Source of the DNA: Leptospira bouyouniensis
GTDB lineage: Bacteria > Spirochaetota > Leptospiria > Leptospirales > Leptospiraceae
Reading direction: 5' to 3'
DNA: 64,000 nt
Assembly: GCF_004769525.1 (NCBI RefSeq)
Contig: NZ_RQFT01000007.1
Location: forward strand, 186,001 to 250,000
Positions 46,999-57,838 of this stretch are shown here, piece by piece; within the stretch, counting starts at the first letter, position 1, and each line of letters opens with the position of its first letter. Both the position numbers and the translations under genes were made by a program. The notes under the pieces were generated by a model. It was given only the letters and a program-made list of their open reading frames with translations. It ran no database searches and was not told where the DNA came from.

Positions 46999-47394
46999 TT
47001 GAAAAAAAGTTTACTTTTTTTAATCGCCGCAGTAGCGTTCGTTGCTAACTGCTCATCAACAGTAAAAACTATCCCTGGCTTGACTACAGAAACAGTAGCT
47101 CTCGCTCCTGCAGACTACACAATCAGTGGTGACACTACTGGTAAATCCTGTGGTGGAAGATTCTTAATTTTCCCTACTGGCGTCACAAACAAAAATGGTT
47201 TTGTTTCCAATGCATTTACAACAGATTACATTGAAGCTCAAGCGATCTTTGATGCAATCTCGAAAGTAGAAGGTGCAAACTACCTTGTAAACCCAAGATT
47301 TGAGTACGAATCAACTAACTATTTCATTGGTTCTAGCACTTGTGTAACCGTTAAGGCAAAAGCAGTCACTTTAAAAACTGGCCCTGTGAAATAA
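46999..47394 (+). CDS. Small lipoprotein, TRL-like, copy 1
   Basis: A 131-residue product that starts at TTG 46999 with a clear GGAGG eight bases upstream. The signal LLFLIAAVAFVANC ends in a lipobox, C18 being the acylated residue. The mature part has TTGKSCGGRFLIFPTG, then IEAQAIFDAISKVEGANYLVNPRFEYE and a closing STCVTVKAKAV. This layout, a Cys-Gly turn followed by a helix and GA-x-x-L, resembles TRL-like small lipoproteins of unknown function. It is a paralog of the next gene. Confidence 0.8.
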   Translation: MKKSLLFLIAAVAFVANCSSTVKTIPGLTTETVALAPADYTISGDTTGKSCGGRFLIFPTGVTNKNGFVSNAFTTDYIEAQAIFDAISKVEGANYLVNPRFEYESTNYFIGSSTCVTVKAKAVTLKTGPVK

Positions 47395-47406
47395 GGGAGA
47401 GCGCAC

Positions 47407-47865
47407 ATGAAAAAAATCATTGTTGTTCTACTTTCAGTTACATTCATCATGATGAACTGTAAAACTTCTAGTTCCACTGGTTATATGGCTGGGGTGGCAA
47501 ATTTGCCATTAGCTGCTGCTGCTTATGATGTTGGACAAGAAACATCTGCAAAAGCGTGTAACTATGAGTTAGGTTGGTTTAGTAACGAAGGACTCAGTTC
47601 CAATAGTCGTCCTCAACTAAATACACTTGAGTGGATTGTGACTGTTTATACAGCAGGTATTTACTACATCTATAAGGAAAATTCTGTTGATTATTCAGTC
47701 AAGGCTGCAGCAATTCACCGTGCTTTGAAGAAAACTGATGGGGATGTTTTGTTTGAAATGAAATCAACGACTCAAACTGACGGATTTTTCTTTCCAGATG
47801 TTTGTGTGACGGTTTCAGGAAAATCAGCAAACCTTACTGGACCTTCTGTTACAGCAAAAAAATAA
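47407..47865 (+). CDS. Small lipoprotein, TRL-like, copy 2
   Basis: A 152-residue paralog of the preceding product. The signal KKIIVVLLSVTFIMMNC ends in a lipobox (C18). The mature part has ETSAKACNYELGWFSNEG, then VKAAAIHRALKKTDGDVLFEMKS and VCVTVSGKSANL, aligning with copy 1; an inserted segment WIVTVYTAGIYYIYKE sits in between. GGAGAG lies upstream of the ATG. Both copies share a transcript that ends in the terminator at 47931. Function unknown. Confidence 0.8.
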   Translation: MKKIIVVLLSVTFIMMNCKTSSSTGYMAGVANLPLAAAAYDVGQETSAKACNYELGWFSNEGLSSNSRPQLNTLEWIVTVYTAGIYYIYKENSVDYSVKAAAIHRALKKTDGDVLFEMKSTTQTDGFFFPDVCVTVSGKSANLTGPSVTAKK

Positions 47866-47925
47866 CGAATTGTATTCGTTAGTTGAAATAAAACTTAAGG
47901 TTATCACTTAGATTTTGGATCAATG

Positions 47926-47957
47926 AAAAAGCGGAGATCAAACTCTCCGCTTTTTTT
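47926..47957. terminator. Bidirectional rho-independent terminator
   Basis: AAAAA then GCGGAGA (47931-47937), loop TCAAAC, TCTCCGC (47944-47950), then seven T. It separates the convergent lipoprotein operon and the beta-lactamase-like gene and can serve both. Confidence 0.93.
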
Positions 47958-47961
47958 ATCT

Positions 47962-49860
47962 TTAATCTTTCTCATACTCTCCACCAGAATAAAGTAAAAC
48001 TGGTTTTCCATCTTTTTCACCAAACAGTAAACGCTCTCCCAAATTCCTACCATACCCTAAAATACGAAGGGCATTGTTCGATTCCCATTGGCAAGGGACT
48101 TGGAATGTGTTTTCCATACCACCTAACATATAGTATATCGTAAGTAGAGGGAATCCTCTTTTGTCTTTTTCCAATTTGAGTTTGGGAACAATGGCATAGG
48201 TTTCCTTTGTGAGAAAGGTTCCAAAATATTTTTCATCTGGGAAACGATTGTCTGGTGTAAATTTGACTCCAATCCCTGCGGTTCCTTTTGGTAAACCTTT
48301 AGAATACATTGTAAAGATGGGATTTCCTTCCCAGGATTCAAATTCAATTCGAACTTCATTCAATTTAGGATCATTAATTTTGATGAGACCAAATAACATA
48401 CGGATTTCAATACCAAATCGTTTCTCTTTTTCGACTAGATCCAAATCAAATCCCATGAGACTGAGTGTCGGTGGGTTTCCTTCTTTGTATTCATGGATTC
48501 CAAAGGGGGAAACATAAAAACCGTTCTCCCCTTTCACCAAATTTTTGTTTTGTGGACTTGGGATAGGGCTCGGTTCTGGACGAATGCCCATTTTTTCTTC
48601 CCATAACATTTCCATGATCTTAGTATTGATTTCTTTCAAACTTCTTGTTTGCAAACCAAGTGTGTTCCCAGCGACAAAGGATACTATTTCTGTTTGGGGA
48701 TCATACATTAGGTCTGCAAAAAAAGGAGGTAATGATCCGGAATGCCCGTAAAACCAAATCGTTTTTCCATCTGCTTCGTAATCTGTTTTGAGAACGGGTA
48801 ACCCAAGTTTCATTTCAAAATTAGTTAATGGTCCAGATTGTGTCCGATGAAATTCTTCAAAACTCTCAGGGGTTAACAGGCCTTTGTTTTCTTTGCTCCG
48901 AAAAAAAACCTTCATAAAACGACCCATATCATCAGCAGTCGTGGAAATGGAACCAGCAGTGAGATCTCGAATCACAGGCCGGATGGTCCTGGTTTTCCAA
49001 AAGATTCCGGAATACCCAACAATGAGTTCCGAATTGGGTAAAAATTCGAGTAAGGTGGTATGTTTCATCCCTGCCCTTTCAAAAATATGTTTTTGAAAGA
49101 AAACTTCGATAGATTCACCTGACACACGTTCAATGATATTACCAAGTAATCCAAAACTCAAATTAGAATAGGAATGAATTTTCCCTGGTTCATTTCGTTC
49201 CATCCCTTCCAGAGCTTTTGGCAATGAACGAAAGGAAGTTAAGATGGTTTCATCGTTTGCCTCTGGAGAAAGGAAAAAACCTTTTGTTAGATCAGAAGGA
49301 AGGCCTGATTGGTGGGTCAAAAGGTCTCGGATTGTGATCTCACGATAACCTTTCTGTTTTGGTTTAACCAATTTAATTTCTGGAAGATACATTGAAACTG
49401 GATCATCTAATTTCAATTTACCAGAATCTTGTAATTGTAAAATCGATATCCCAGTGAATAGTTTTGTGATACTTCCAATTTTGAATCGGTCCACTTTATC
49501 TTTGGAAACATCTCCCAATAGTCCCGAATGGACTTCACCATCACCTGTCATGTAAAGATAAGAAAGCGATTTGATTGAAGAAGGGGCTAGAGATTCCCAC
49601 TTTGAAAGTATTTCCTTTTGGGTTTGGTTTTTCTTTTGTGTTGCGAGTGGAAGTGTGGAATCTCCGCTTGATTGGCACTGAACAAACAATGTGAAGAAAA
49701 AAACAAAGATAAGACGGAATGGAAATATAGGATCGATGTTTGCCTGTTTAGATTTACCTCTTCCCATCGAAGGTTCAATTTGAGGTGAGAAATTTTTTGG
49801 AAACGATTTGTTTTCCTGATACTTATGCGAATGAATCTTTTTATCTTTCTTCGATTTCAT
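47962..49860 (-). CDS. Serine beta-lactamase-like hydrolase, putative lipoprotein
   Basis: The 632-residue product belongs to the class C beta-lactamase/PBP4*/esterase superfamily. The motifs are S130-x-x-K133 (GSITKLF), the second YSN (HSYSNLSFGLLG) and a third HSG (FYGHSGSLPP). A hydrophobic segment with a lipobox (LIFVFFFTLFVQC, Cys 62) puts it in the envelope. Because 48 residues precede that segment, the Met at 49767 (MGRGKSK) may be the true start. The ~200 C-terminal residues form a beta-rich domain common to such hydrolases. It may be a peptidase or esterase acting on envelope substrates; real beta-lactamase activity is not implied. Confidence 0.9.
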   Translation of the reverse strand: MKSKKDKKIHSHKYQENKSFPKNFSPQIEPSMGRGKSKQANIDPIFPFRLIFVFFFTLFVQCQSSGDSTLPLATQKKNQTQKEILSKWESLAPSSIKSLSYLYMTGDGEVHSGLLGDVSKDKVDRFKIGSITKLFTGISILQLQDSGKLKLDDPVSMYLPEIKLVKPKQKGYREITIRDLLTHQSGLPSDLTKGFFLSPEANDETILTSFRSLPKALEGMERNEPGKIHSYSNLSFGLLGNIIERVSGESIEVFFQKHIFERAGMKHTTLLEFLPNSELIVGYSGIFWKTRTIRPVIRDLTAGSISTTADDMGRFMKVFFRSKENKGLLTPESFEEFHRTQSGPLTNFEMKLGLPVLKTDYEADGKTIWFYGHSGSLPPFFADLMYDPQTEIVSFVAGNTLGLQTRSLKEINTKIMEMLWEEKMGIRPEPSPIPSPQNKNLVKGENGFYVSPFGIHEYKEGNPPTLSLMGFDLDLVEKEKRFGIEIRMLFGLIKINDPKLNEVRIEFESWEGNPIFTMYSKGLPKGTAGIGVKFTPDNRFPDEKYFGTFLTKETYAIVPKLKLEKDKRGFPLLTIYYMLGGMENTFQVPCQWESNNALRILGYGRNLGERLLFGEKDGKPVLLYSGGEYEKD

Positions 49861-49900
49861 ACCATAAGGAAAAAATTTTGGGCTTTCGCAACAAGTCTAT

Positions 49901-49937
49901 AAAATACAAAACTCCCCAAACCTACGGATTGGGGAGT
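49901..49937 (-). terminator. Terminator of the topoisomerase operon
   Basis: Read on the minus strand: ACTCCCCAA (49937-49929), nine-base loop, TTGGGGAGT (49919-49911), then TTTGTATTTT. It lies about 90 bases past the topoisomerase B-subunit stop. Confidence 0.85.
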
Positions 49938-50027
49938 GATCGCTATGCCAAAGGGAAAGAACACCGAACAAGTTCTTTCGACTGGACTCTGTTTGATGTC
50001 ATTTTCCTAAAAAATTGAAATCATTCT

Positions 50028-52154
50028 TTAGTCTTGGATCACACTCATTGAGTATTCGGAGATTGCTTCTCTACGTTTTTCTGCGAAATCTTTATGAAAC
50101 CATAAGTCTTGTGTGGTTTTTGCCGTTTTTTTGTTACCAATCGTAATGGTTGTCATACAATGATCAACCGCATACTTCATGGCTTCTTTTCCTGTTTCCC
50201 CAAGACCTTTGTTCCGTTTTTTACGAGTGATTTCAGCACCTTGTTTATTGACTTTTGCAACTAACTTATCATAGTCGGCATCATCAATACAGAAAACAGT
50301 TTCCTTTTTTGCATCTTTCCATTTCACATCCACTTCATATAAAGGTGCAGCAGAGATATTGATAAACCCTAAATCAAAAAGTTCAGGCCAATACTCATAA
50401 AAGAAAGACAACATTAAGGACCGAATTGCATACCCATCAAAATCCGCATCTGTGATGATACTGATTTTGTCATAGTTGAGTTCGTCGATCGACTTTACCT
50501 TTTGGTCAAGAGGAAGGCCTACAATGGCTACAATGTTTTTCATCTCTTCGTTTTGTAATGCCTTTGCAAGTGACATTCCCTTACAGTTGAGTGGTTTCCC
50601 ACGAAGAGGGAAAAGCCCATGTAATTTCGGGTTCCTTGCGGGGCGGAGTCCTGCAATTGCCGAGTCCCCTTCTGCCACGAATAAAATTCGGCCTGGATCG
50701 TTCGGTTTGCCAGTTGGAGGCATCAGCTTAGGGATGTTGTTCCGAGACGCCTTACGGAGGCCTTTCTGAGCATCCTCAAGCTGTTTCATCTGGGTTCTAC
50801 GTTCCATCACCATCTTAATTTCTTCGATGAGGCCTGTTTTTTTCAAAAGTTTGTCCAAATGTTTGTCCACAGACTTTCGAATGTCCTCATTCAAATCATT
50901 GATAAGATAGGATTTATCTTGGGATTTAAAACGTGGGTTGAGGATGCGAAGGTTTACATACATGTGAAAACAACTTCTCACATCATTCCGTGTACATTGA
51001 GTGTTCAGTTTTTTCTCTAAGCTCACAATTTGAGATTTTTTACGGATCTCATCACAAAGCCTGTTTTCCAAATACTCAATTGCCGATCCACCTTGTGGGC
51101 AAAAGATCGAGTTCACCCATGTGAGAGTTTTATTTTGTCCCACAACAACATAGGTATCCATATGGATTTGTGATGCAGATGTTTTATCTGAATAATCTAA
51201 TTTGTAGTAAACCATATCGGAGTTACTAAAAATTTCATCAAAACCTTTTTTAAATTTGTATTTTTCTTTTCCGGTTTTGTGGATAAACACAACTTCAAGT
51301 CCTGGATTCGACATTGCAATGTCTTGCAGGTATTGCTTCACCAAATTGATGTTAAAGGAAGTATCCAAGTTATTAAAATAAGTTGGATTGAGTTCAAACT
51401 CGACAGTTGTTCCGTGGTCTTCTTTTTTAGCAGTTTCTGTAACAGCAGTCATCCCTGTTTTGTCACAAGGTGCTTTTAATTGTTTGATTTGGTCAGCTGA
51501 GAGTAATGGGCAATCAACGAAAGTTCCATGTTCATCATAATATAAATGAACTCGCTCCGTATCTTCTTTTGAAAGTTTGAAACTACGAATGACTTTTTTT
51601 ACATCATCGTGGATACTAAACATCTTTTTGTAAGCCTTACCACTGTTAATGGTTTTGACTCGAAAAAAAGATGACACCATCCGAACCAGTGAAATCCCCA
51701 CACCATTTTGCCCTGCGACATGGTCTTCTTTCACTTTATCATCAAAGTTTTCTCCATACATCAAATGAAGGTAAACACCTTCTGCATTTTCTGCAGGAAT
51801 CCCGCGTCCATTATCTTGGATCGTCACTCGTTTACGATCTGTAGACAATTGGATGATGAGTTTGTTCATCTTATCTTTTTCGGGAATGGATTTATCGTTT
51901 AAGTTCTTTCTATATTCATCCACACAGTTCATACATGCTTCGTCCAAACATTTTAGTTTGGCGGGGATGTCAGAAAGTTCTTCGTGGACAATATCATACT
52001 TACCAGCGTTATCTTTTGTAAAAAAATGTTGTTCAAATGTGGAAAGGGAGTTTTGCCCAAGCCACATCCCCGTCCGCATCCGAACGTGTTCTACGTTTGA
52101 TAATTTCTTAAAATTTCGCGAATTTCCTGAGGTTTTTTCAGTTTTTTGAGCCAT
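50028..52154 (-). CDS. Type IIA DNA topoisomerase, ATPase/TOPRIM subunit, phage T4/eukaryote-like
   Basis: The B-type subunit of an ATP-dependent topoisomerase that passes one DNA duplex through another. Residues ~15-240 are the GHKL ATPase: [15 protein letters not shown] (E72, N76), [24 protein letters not shown]. The TOPRIM domain has [31 protein letters not shown] and [16 protein letters not shown]. The PLRGK-L-N and HG-x-FPLRGK wording, the DE-x-x-x-N-x-x-D helix and the [14 protein letters not shown] end are those of T4 gp39/60 and eukaryotic topoisomerase II, not of GyrB/ParE (which read PLKGKILN). The 708-residue length lies between them. It starts six bases after the A-subunit stop. 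Confidence 0.9.
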   Translation of the reverse strand: MAQKTEKTSGNSRNFKKLSNVEHVRMRTGMWLGQNSLSTFEQHFFTKDNAGKYDIVHEELSDIPAKLKCLDEACMNCVDEYRKNLNDKSIPEKDKMNKLIIQLSTDRKRVTIQDNGRGIPAENAEGVYLHLMYGENFDDKVKEDHVAGQNGVGISLVRMVSSFFRVKTINSGKAYKKMFSIHDDVKKVIRSFKLSKEDTERVHLYYDEHGTFVDCPLLSADQIKQLKAPCDKTGMTAVTETAKKEDHGTTVEFELNPTYFNNLDTSFNINLVKQYLQDIAMSNPGLEVVFIHKTGKEKYKFKKGFDEIFSNSDMVYYKLDYSDKTSASQIHMDTYVVVGQNKTLTWVNSIFCPQGGSAIEYLENRLCDEIRKKSQIVSLEKKLNTQCTRNDVRSCFHMYVNLRILNPRFKSQDKSYLINDLNEDIRKSVDKHLDKLLKKTGLIEEIKMVMERRTQMKQLEDAQKGLRKASRNNIPKLMPPTGKPNDPGRILFVAEGDSAIAGLRPARNPKLHGLFPLRGKPLNCKGMSLAKALQNEEMKNIVAIVGLPLDQKVKSIDELNYDKISIITDADFDGYAIRSLMLSFFYEYWPELFDLGFINISAAPLYEVDVKWKDAKKETVFCIDDADYDKLVAKVNKQGAEITRKKRNKGLGETGKEAMKYAVDHCMTTITIGNKKTAKTTQDLWFHKDFAEKRREAISEYSMSVIQD

Positions 52155-52160
52155 AATACT

Positions 52161-53546
52161 TTATTTCGGATCCCATTTTTTCTTCAGTTCATCTAACTCA
52201 TCAGTCATAAAACCTGTGAGTTTTTTATCATCTTTTTGGAGAGCTGTATACTCTGTGTATTTGGTTTTTGCTTCTACAATGGCATCTTCACATTTACGAA
52301 CTTCTTCCAAAGTCATACGGTAAACGGGAATGGAAGACAACCACTCAAAGTAAACGAACTTCGCTGCTTTTAGTTTGTCCTCAAAATCCTTTTTGGATTT
52401 AATGCCCGTTACTTTTTCATTCCATTTTTCTTTGATGAAACGAATGAGTTCTGAGTTACGATCAATTTTTTCTTTTTCTAAACCCGCAAGTCGTTTGAAA
52501 CGACGGATGAGGTGGGTTTTGCGGAAGTCACAAAATCGTTTGATGATCTCTTCTGGAACAAAGTTACGAAGTTTCCCTTCATGAGTGATCACATTGATGG
52601 TAAGTACTTCGTTATTTTCTTTGGAAAAAAGTTCTTTGATTTCTTTCTCAGAAGGTTCTTCCCCTTTTTTGGCAACGAGTTCAATTTTAAACGTTTGGCT
52701 TGAATGGTCAATGTAGTCTTTTAACCAGTTGTCTTTTCGTTCAATCAAATCATCTAAGTAGTTTACTACTTTTTCGCGGTTCCAGTTCATCGGAGAATCT
52801 ACTAAATACAATTTTCCGTCTTCTTTTTTGAACCCGAATGTTGTGGACATCACAGTGTTTCCATTGTCATTTTTAGACAATTTCACTTCACCACCGTACC
52901 CTTTGTACCATGGGGTGATTTTTTTTGGTTTCCCAGTTTTTAAATACGTTACTTGTGATTCGATGACATCACTTAATTTATGTGCAGGGATAAAACAACG
53001 AAATCCTGTTGCGATCCCTTGGATATTATTGAGAAGGACTACTGGAACTTTTCCAACAAAATGAATGGGTTCGTCTTCTGTTTCATCGTAGTTTTTAACA
53101 TAATCAATGTCAGGTAAACTTTCAAAAAATCCTAAGTCTTTTGCGAAGTCGGAAAGTTTGACTTCTGTATAACGTGGCGAAGCAATCGCATTAGGATCCA
53201 GTACATCCCCAAATGTTCCTTCTCCATGCACTAAAGGATAATTATTAGCAAATGCAAAGTCTTGTGCCATTTGCGAAAGGGCATCTTGGATGGATCTATC
53301 TCCGTGTGGATGGTATCCCATCGCAAGTCCCGCGACTTTTACCGTTTTTGTATGACGGTTTCTCGCATCAGAGTTCCACATAGCCCAAAGAATTCGTCGT
53401 TGAACAGGCTTTAGGCCATCAATTTCTTGTGGAATCGCTCGCGAATCGCATACATAGCGGGAGTATTTCCTTTGGTCGTCGTTTACTTGGTCTTCAAAGG
53501 GGCGTTTCGGATACTGTTCTTCGTTCTTCATGGTTCCAAATGACAC
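52161..53546 (-). CDS. Type IIA DNA topoisomerase, breakage-reunion subunit, compact phage T4 gp52-like
   Basis: The A-type subunit that cuts and rejoins DNA. At 461 residues it is far shorter than GyrA/ParC (740-880) because the C-terminal DNA-wrapping beta-pinwheel is absent; T4 gp52 (~440) has the same size. Key parts: [33 protein letters not shown], the catalytic tyrosine Y126 (SPRYTEVKL), [14 protein letters not shown] and [10 protein letters not shown]. Without the pinwheel it should relax or decatenate rather than introduce negative supercoils. A start at Met6 is also possible. Operon with the B subunit. Confidence 0.9.
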   Translation of the reverse strand: MSFGTMKNEEQYPKRPFEDQVNDDQRKYSRYVCDSRAIPQEIDGLKPVQRRILWAMWNSDARNRHTKTVKVAGLAMGYHPHGDRSIQDALSQMAQDFAFANNYPLVHGEGTFGDVLDPNAIASPRYTEVKLSDFAKDLGFFESLPDIDYVKNYDETEDEPIHFVGKVPVVLLNNIQGIATGFRCFIPAHKLSDVIESQVTYLKTGKPKKITPWYKGYGGEVKLSKNDNGNTVMSTTFGFKKEDGKLYLVDSPMNWNREKVVNYLDDLIERKDNWLKDYIDHSSQTFKIELVAKKGEEPSEKEIKELFSKENNEVLTINVITHEGKLRNFVPEEIIKRFCDFRKTHLIRRFKRLAGLEKEKIDRNSELIRFIKEKWNEKVTGIKSKKDFEDKLKAAKFVYFEWLSSIPVYRMTLEEVRKCEDAIVEAKTKYTEYTALQKDDKKLTGFMTDELDELKKKWDPK

Positions 53547-53611
53547 AGGGGTGCGATGAATTGACTTGTCAAGCGGTTTTCCCTTTTTAGACTGGCGATA
53601 CGCACCTATCT

Positions 53612-54484
53612 ATGTCCCCACAAACGCAAGAACACTCCCGTTTTCATTGGCTAATCTGGTTCTTGATTTTTTTTTCTGGATGGAGTTGCCAAAACCTAAA
53701 TTCACTACTTTCAAGAGACCCAAAATCTGAAATCCCTGCATCAGTTCTCTTTCTCAAATCACCTAGAAAACTGAATGCAACTTTCTTTAGAGATGGCTCT
53801 TCACACTACCGTTGTATCCAATGGGAACCAGGAAAATCCACAGGGTTTGCCGAAAAAATCGAGTTTAGTTTCTTAGCTTATGACTCAAGTTTTATCTCAA
53901 AAATCAATTCTGAGTTTGGGAATGAATTAATCGATTCATACAAACTGATATGGAATCGAAAAGTTGGAAAATTCCAAAAAGATAAGTCTGATAAAAAAAT
54001 AGTCTTCGTATACAAAGAATCTTTCTTTAAAGAAACAAAGGGAAATACACTCGAATCTCTTCTTGAAAATCAAATTGCTTACAAAGAAAACAAATCATCG
54101 ATTGATGAATTTGAAATTTTTGAATTGAGTGGTGACACAGGTGTCCTTTTGGAAGAAGGGAATCGTTCTGAATTTGGTGGAGACAATCGTTGGTCACATA
54201 ATCTTGGATCAAATCAATTTTTTACTTCCTCCAGTACATTTACAAAACTAAACAACCAAACAGTCATTACAGAACATACATCAACACATTACGATTATCA
54301 CCAATTGAGTTATGAATGGAACGAAACAGAACCAGACAAACTCTATTTCAAACCGATCTTTAAAGAAAACAATCTACAATTATACTTTGTTCCTCCCTAC
54401 ACCAATGGCCTTACAACCAAAACCAAAGAACCATTCGGTTACAAAAGAATGGGAGATTTTTTACTCAAAGAGGAAATAAAATGA
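53612..54484 (+). CDS. Putative lipoprotein of unknown function
   Basis: The 290-residue product starts with a signal segment, [18 protein letters not shown], ending in a lipobox-like SGWSC. The mature part is not recognised. It is polar, with repeated aromatic/charged segments, and a final beta stretch ([22 protein letters not shown]). Its stop overlaps the gltX start by four bases, so this lipoprotein is produced with glutamyl-tRNA synthetase. The pairing may reflect compact packing rather than function. Confidence 0.72.
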   Translation: MSPQTQEHSRFHWLIWFLIFFSGWSCQNLNSLLSRDPKSEIPASVLFLKSPRKLNATFFRDGSSHYRCIQWEPGKSTGFAEKIEFSFLAYDSSFISKINSEFGNELIDSYKLIWNRKVGKFQKDKSDKKIVFVYKESFFKETKGNTLESLLENQIAYKENKSSIDEFEIFELSGDTGVLLEEGNRSEFGGDNRWSHNLGSNQFFTSSSTFTKLNNQTVITEHTSTHYDYHQLSYEWNETEPDKLYFKPIFKENNLQLYFVPPYTNGLTTKTKEPFGYKRMGDFLLKEEIK

Positions 54485-56034
54485 CAGAAGTTCGTACCCG
54501 TTTTGCCCCATCCCCATCTGGTTTCCTTCACGTTGGTGGAGCAAGAACTGCCTTATTTAATTATTTATATGCGAAGGCAAAAAAAGGTAAATTTTTACTA
54601 CGGATTGAAGACACAGACCAAGACAGATCCACAGAAGCATCATTCAAAATCATTTTAGAATCTCTTAAGTGGCTCGGAATGGAATGGGATGAGGGACCAG
54701 GTGTTGGTGGACCTAACGGACCCTATACACAATCAGAAAGAATTCATATTTATAAAGAATACACAGACAAACTACTAAAAGAAAAAAAGGCATACAGATG
54801 TTTTTGTACTGCAGAGGAATTGGATGGCAAAAAGAAACAAGCCGATGCCATGGGAATTCCTTATATCTATGATGGAAAATGTTCAGATTTATCCGATGAG
54901 GAAATAAATTCCCAATTAGAGAAAAAAACTCCTTTTACCGTAAGGTTTAAAACTCCTCACAAAATTGTTATCGTAGATGATATGATCCAAGGCAAAGTAA
55001 AATTTGAATCCAAACTCATTGGTGATTTTATCATTGTTAAATCAGATGGATTCCCTTCGTATAACTATGCTGTGGTGATTGACGATGCTCTGATGAACAT
55101 CACCCATGTTATCCGTGGTGTTGGCCATCTCTCTAACACTCCTAGACAAATTTTAATCTTTGAAGCATTTGGATTCCCACTCCCAAGGTTTGCCCATGCG
55201 AGTGAAATTGTCGGAACGGATGGAAAAAAACTTTCGAAACGTGCTGGTGCTACCTCAGTACTTGCGTTCCGTGATTTAGGTTACTCCAGCGAAACCATGC
55301 GAAACTATATGGCACTCCTTGGATGGACTTCCCCCGATGGAAAAGAATATATGAGTGATGAAGAGTTGTGTTCTGTGTTTGATGTAGAACGATGCTCTAA
55401 GTCCCCTGCTACATTTGATGTCTTTAAAAAATTAAAAGAAGAAGAAAAGGAATCCGTTGATTTTAATAAACTAACAATTCTTGGTCTTGCAGAATATTTA
55501 AATCCGAAATCGAAACTCAATTGGATGTCGAACAAATACATCCGTGACACAAAGATCGAAACGCTTGGCAAAGCATTGGAACCATTTCTAGTAGACTGCC
55601 AAATCCCAGATGCCTATAAATCAGGAGAAAACGCCCAACTCCTCTCCATCTTAGATTCTGTTCGTGTGTATCTCGACCGGCTCATCCAAGCCCCGCCTTA
55701 TATTGAAGAATTCTTCTTGGAAAACGTTACTTTTGAGAACGAGGAAGCAAAACAATTGGTACTCGAAGGCAAAGGGAAGGAAGTGGTCACAGAGTTTTAC
55801 AAAATTGTAAAGGCTAGTTCTCTCACCACTCCTGATGCCTACAAAGAAACAATGGCAAAAGTAGGAGAAATCACGGGAGAGAAAGGAAGGACACTGTTTA
55901 TGCCAATTCGATCCATTACCACGGGGAAATCCCATGGTTTGGAACTCCCAATCCTTTTTAGTCTCCTCGGACAAGAGAAGATGGTGAAGCGAATGGAACA
56001 GCTGGCAGGTCTTTTAGGCATTTCACTTAGGTAA
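54481..56034 (+). CDS. gltX: Glutamyl-tRNA synthetase
   Basis: A class I aminoacyl-tRNA synthetase that charges tRNA-Glu. The 517 residues have the HIGH-type motif in [61 protein letters not shown], and the KMSKS-type KKLSKRAG. The C-terminal anticodon-binding helical domain (about 350-517) is intact. Whether it is discriminating (charges only tRNA-Glu) or also charges tRNA-Gln cannot be told from what I can see. It is coupled to the upstream lipoprotein gene by an ATGA overlap. Confidence 0.97.
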   Translation: MTEVRTRFAPSPSGFLHVGGARTALFNYLYAKAKKGKFLLRIEDTDQDRSTEASFKIILESLKWLGMEWDEGPGVGGPNGPYTQSERIHIYKEYTDKLLKEKKAYRCFCTAEELDGKKKQADAMGIPYIYDGKCSDLSDEEINSQLEKKTPFTVRFKTPHKIVIVDDMIQGKVKFESKLIGDFIIVKSDGFPSYNYAVVIDDALMNITHVIRGVGHLSNTPRQILIFEAFGFPLPRFAHASEIVGTDGKKLSKRAGATSVLAFRDLGYSSETMRNYMALLGWTSPDGKEYMSDEELCSVFDVERCSKSPATFDVFKKLKEEEKESVDFNKLTILGLAEYLNPKSKLNWMSNKYIRDTKIETLGKALEPFLVDCQIPDAYKSGENAQLLSILDSVRVYLDRLIQAPPYIEEFFLENVTFENEEAKQLVLEGKGKEVVTEFYKIVKASSLTTPDAYKETMAKVGEITGEKGRTLFMPIRSITTGKSHGLELPILFSLLGQEKMVKRMEQLAGLLGISLR

Positions 56035-56100
56035 ATTTTTTACTGGTTCGTTCGGTTTTCCGGTATTTTTGACTTTTTTTCTCACTTCGCATCGTGTAAT

Positions 56101-56730
56101 ATGATGAGAGAGAGGAAAAGGCGGCCATTGACAGCACCATCAGAAGTGATTCCCTATCTGTTAAGCCCATCACCTGGGTCATACGCCATGTTTTTACCTC
56201 CCGATATGTCTTCTGTGAAACAATTCCGCCAGGAATTAAAACGGACGCTGGAAGACAATGGTTTCAGTAACGATAACATCATGCAAATCGAACTGGCTGC
56301 GGATGAAGCTCTCACCAATGCAGTGGCCGCAAATGTTTCTTGTGAATGTGATGAAACCATCATTTGCCGTTGGCGGATTGATTCCGCAAAGTTCACTTTG
56401 TACATTTTAGATTACGGATCAGGACTCTCAGGTGAATCTCCTGTCCCTGACAATGACAAAGAATTATTACGCGCAAACCAATCCCAATGTTTTTCCACCT
56501 TCCTTGACCATATCAAAAATCACCAAAGTAAAAAACCTGATACCCTTCCTTATAATGGTTCTGGCCAAAAACATAAGAACATGGGAAAAGGATTGAAAAT
56601 AATCAATGCCATGATGGACTCCGTTAAAGTAATGTTTCACGGAGAAGGAATGGTAGACGAAGCTCCGGCGGGGTTCAAAGTAATGGGCTCCATCATCGCA
56701 CTCGAATACGACCGTTCCAAACACTTATAA
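56101..56730 (+). CDS. RsbW-like anti-sigma factor / serine kinase
   Basis: A 209-residue GHKL ATPase domain protein. The N box is IELAADEALTNAVAAN and the G1 box LDYGSGLSG; the G2 box is NMGKGLKIINAMMDSVKV. RsbW-type proteins bind a sigma factor or phosphorylate an anti-sigma-antagonist. There is a ~55-residue polar insert between the G1 and G2 boxes that ordinary RsbW lacks. A second ATG at 56104 is possible. Its likely opponent is a PP2C phosphatase such as the one at 14495 (inference only). Confidence 0.85.
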   Translation: MMRERKRRPLTAPSEVIPYLLSPSPGSYAMFLPPDMSSVKQFRQELKRTLEDNGFSNDNIMQIELAADEALTNAVAANVSCECDETIICRWRIDSAKFTLYILDYGSGLSGESPVPDNDKELLRANQSQCFSTFLDHIKNHQSKKPDTLPYNGSGQKHKNMGKGLKIINAMMDSVKVMFHGEGMVDEAPAGFKVMGSIIALEYDRSKHL

Positions 56731-56731
56731 T

Positions 56732-57838
56732 TTGATCCTACATATCAATACATCTCGCGAATGGCGTGGTGGAGAACAACAGCTTTATTATCTCGTTCAA
56801 GGTTTGGCCAATTATAAAATCCCACAAATGGTTGTGGGCCAACCAGGTTCCCCTTTGGAAATCAAGTGCAAGGAAAATGGATATACATTTTATCCAATTG
56901 AAATGAGAGGTGAGTGGGATAGAAAAGCATATAAGAATATTCGATCTCTCTGTTTATCAAAAAATATCAAACTTATCCATACACATACTGCCCATGCGCA
57001 TACTTTGGCTCTTCTTGCAAAAAGAAAACACTTAAACATCCCTCTCATTGTATCCAGAAGGGTAGATTTTAAACCAAAAACTAGTTTTTTCTCAAAGTGG
57101 AAATACCAACATCCAGCAAACGACTATTATCTGCCAGTTTCTCAAAAAATCAAAGAAGTGATGATCAGTAGTAAAATTGATCCCGAAAGGATTATTACTG
57201 TATATTCTGGTATTGATTTGAAACGTTTTACAAAAATAACACCACACGAATATTTACGCGAAGAATTCCAAATTCCAAAAAAAGCTGTTGTGATTGGAAA
57301 TGTGGCAGCCCTCGTTGATCATAAAGACCAAGAAACTTTAATCCATGCCATCTCAAAAATGAAAACCAATATCGATTTTCGTGTTTTGATTGTTGGCGAA
57401 GGGAAATTAGAAAAAAAACTAAAAAGCCAAGCAGACAGTTTAAATCTTAACGATAAAATTATTTTTACTGGATATAGAAAAGATATCCCCGCCTTACTTT
57501 CGCTATTTGATATATTTACCCTCACTTCCAAAGAAGAAGGACTTGGCACAGCTATACTCGATGCAATGGCATGTAGTTTACCCATAGTCGCAACAAATGG
57601 TGGTGGGATTGGAGAAATGTTAAACCATAACGAAGGTGCTTTTGTATGTCCAGTGGGTGATTCAGAATCCATAGCTCTAGGACTCGATAAACTTGTTTCT
57701 TCAGATGAACTTCGTATTCAATTTGGAAATTTCAACAAAACGTCCGTTAAACGTTTTTCGGTTACTAAAACAATCGACAAAACAAAACTAATCTATTATT
57801 CATTCTTGGGTGATTCTTTGTACGGAGAAGGGAAATGA
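56732..57838 (+). CDS. Glycosyltransferase family 4 (GT-B fold)
   Basis: A 368-residue GT4 glycosyltransferase, cytoplasmic or membrane-peripheral, transferring a sugar from a nucleotide-sugar to lipopolysaccharide or another glycan. The C-terminal domain has VIGNVAALVDHKDQETLI, RVLIVGEGKLEKKL, FTGYRKDIPALLS and the sugar-nucleotide-binding SKEEGLGTAILDAMACSLPIVATNGGGIGEM. The N-terminal domain shows the GGEQQLY and HTHTAHAH segments typical of GT4. Start is TTG 56732, immediately after the RsbW-like stop. Its stop overlaps the polA start (ATGA). Confidence 0.93.
   Translation: MILHINTSREWRGGEQQLYYLVQGLANYKIPQMVVGQPGSPLEIKCKENGYTFYPIEMRGEWDRKAYKNIRSLCLSKNIKLIHTHTAHAHTLALLAKRKHLNIPLIVSRRVDFKPKTSFFSKWKYQHPANDYYLPVSQKIKEVMISSKIDPERIITVYSGIDLKRFTKITPHEYLREEFQIPKKAVVIGNVAALVDHKDQETLIHAISKMKTNIDFRVLIVGEGKLEKKLKSQADSLNLNDKIIFTGYRKDIPALLSLFDIFTLTSKEEGLGTAILDAMACSLPIVATNGGGIGEMLNHNEGAFVCPVGDSESIALGLDKLVSSDELRIQFGNFNKTSVKRFSVTKTIDKTKLIYYSFLGDSLYGEGK

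Noticed and set aside
47962..49860. Antibiotic-resistance beta-lactamase
   Set aside because: The SxxK/YSN/HSG motifs place it in the broad serine hydrolase superfamily, but its length, extra C-terminal domain and lipoprotein signal fit envelope hydrolases; resistance cannot be inferred.
50028..53546. Prophage remnant carrying the T4-like topoisomerase
   Set aside because: No capsid, tail, integrase or attachment-site repeats are near; the flanking genes are lipoproteins, a hydrolase and gltX.
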